The notes below the pieces were generated by a model. It saw nothing but the letters and a program-made list of their open reading frames with translations. It made no database searches and was not told where the DNA came from. A stretch of 64,000 nt of DNA, taken from contig CP053149.1 in assembly GCA_014607495.2 (NCBI GenBank), forward strand, positions 9,994,120-10,058,119, read 5' to 3'. Below, one piece after another: positions 62,886 through 64,000 of the stretch; position 1 is the stretch's first letter; the number at the start of each line of letters is the position of its first letter. Both the position numbers and the translations under genes were made by a program. Source of the stretch: Carposina sasakii (lineage: Eukaryota; Arthropoda; Insecta; Lepidoptera; Carposinidae).

Positions 62886-64000
62886 TTTTTTTAAAACGAA
62901 AAACCGACTTCCTCCCAAAACTCGAGCTTACTAAAGTAAAATTTTACTAAAGGGCAAATATATATTGCGTTAAGCCGTGTACGAAGTTTAAGAGGCATAA
63001 TATTGTCAGATTTATATAATTTTTATTTATATTATATAATGTAAAATAGGCCACATGACAAAAGAGAAAAAGGACTAGGCTTCGAAACTTTACGTCTGAC
63101 AATATGATGATTATGATGATAATGATGACCTCCGACCAATTTCGGTCATGGCGACCACTTCTACTCCTAGATATTACTAAGTTGGCGTTCATGCGCTCGG
63201 AGATGGCTTACATTTACATAGCCAATCTTCGCCCTGAACGCCCGCGCACACAGAGGACAGGTTAGTGCGCCATTATTGTATTATAGATAATGGCAGCAGG
63301 AGGACGAGTCTTAAGTTCATCACGTTTAGCGTCAAGGTCAGCTTGACGCTGCTCCTCGAACTCGTGTACTTGCTTTATCACCGTCCTGCGCCACTCTGGT
63401 CGTTGTGCTGACAAAACTTCCCATTTAGATGGATCTATATTGCATCTCTTCATATGTCTTTTCTGAACATTTTTGTCTCTGAGGAGTTGCCCGCCGCGTT
63501 TCCGCTTGCCCTCCTCCAGTTCAGAAAAGAAGATGCGCTTAGCCAATCTCTCCTCCGCCATACGAGACACATGACCGCACCACCGAAGCTGCCGACGCAT
63601 TAAGTAGGCCTCAATGCCACTTACATTGGCTCTTCGCAATACTTCGGTATTACGCACTCGGTTGGACCATCTGATTCTCATGATGGATCGGAAGCACTTG
63701 AGGTGAAATCGATCCAGAGTGCGTATGTGGCGACGGTACATGCACCACGCCTCGGAGGAATATAAGAGATTTGGCAGCACAACAGCCATGTACACACTTA
63801 TTTGAGCAACATATAATTACACTCCTTCTTCCTGCCCTGTTCCCAATCATTTGGGGTCGGTGCAATATGTAGGTACTCTTTTTTCATTCATCCCTATTAT
63901 CCGTCATCTCGTTATTCTCATGTCTACCTCTTCCTCTATAACCATCTTACTTCGGACACGGCTTAACGCAACATATAATTTCATGACTTAACACAATTAT
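62886..64000. mobile_element. Composite ACCGACTTC-family element, copy 4, split and cut by window end
   Basis: Left end AAAACGAAAAACCGACTTCC to TACGTCTGACAATAT at 63104 continues at 63807 (GCAACATATAATTACAC) to the window end. The break holds an RTE insertion. Confidence 0.72.
63105..63806 (-). pseudogene. RTE-like LINE C-terminal fragment
   Basis: Minus frame 63262-63795: [53 protein letters not shown] and [18 protein letters not shown]. These follow the RT in this LINE group. The 3' end is an ATGATGATAATGATG tail near 63110. It is cleanly placed inside the composite element (empty site CAATATA-GCAACATA in copy 2). 5'-truncated, not functional. Confidence 0.82.

Noticed and set aside
1..64000. 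CRISPR arrays, operons or bacterial genes
   Set aside because: No regularly spaced repeats with unique spacers, no ribosome-binding patterns; spliced genes and eukaryotic transposons throughout.

Overview
This is a gene-poor, AT-rich stretch of an arthropod nuclear genome, most probably a moth or butterfly. The reasons are a spliced single-copy phosphatidylserine synthase gene with consensus GT..AG introns, and a very dense mix of transposon remnants of a kind common in Lepidoptera: RTE LINEs with (TGATGA)n tails, Helitron-like ends, TACAGGGTGT MITEs and hAT MITEs. The species assignment is inference.

Two host genes are supported. Pss (phosphatidylserine synthase, PSS1 type) lies on + in six exons between 19638 and 31745. 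The joined coding length is 1284 nt (427 residues), and all five splice junctions keep frame. Its introns are packed with insertions: a Jockey-like LINE with an 84-nt poly(T) run in intron 4, and RTE, Helitron-like and composite elements in intron 5. The last two exons of a coiled-coil golgin, probably GM130, lie on - at 56011-56832 and 58067-58297; the rest of that gene is not found in the window. A possible lone first exon of a lysine/arginine-rich arthropod family sits at 16408-16494 on -.

Layout: 1-3940 is a Ty3/gypsy-like LTR element on - (integrase, RNase H, RT, Gag-protease, 5' LTR). 4100-6600 holds mixed MITEs and a hairpin. 6600-19560 is a cluster of ten copies of one ~400-bp poly(A)-tailed retroposon, several with clear target-site duplications (TSDs), among hAT MITEs, a minisatellite and a GC-rich patch. 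19638-31745 is Pss. 31960-39230 is nested MITEs, hATs and a broken mariner. 39970-40405 is a foldback element with a hammerhead-like motif in its loop. 40594-45580 is an apparently intact Mutator-like transposon with 357-bp terminal inverted repeats, an 8-bp TSD and one long ORF whose C-terminus resembles a ubiquitin-specific protease. It sits inside a tRNA-derived repeat. 47600-55290 is two dead LINEs on opposite strands, each split by a hAT MITE. 59036-60712 is an internally deleted DIRS-type retroelement that keeps its inverted repeats and internal complementary region. 61426-62200 is a 3' LTR and polypurine tract, and 62886-64000 is another composite element with an RTE insertion.

The strongest candidate for something little described is the Mutator-like transposase/cysteine-protease fusion. 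The poly(A)-tailed SINE-like family with no recognised partner LINE is next. All alignments were made by eye.
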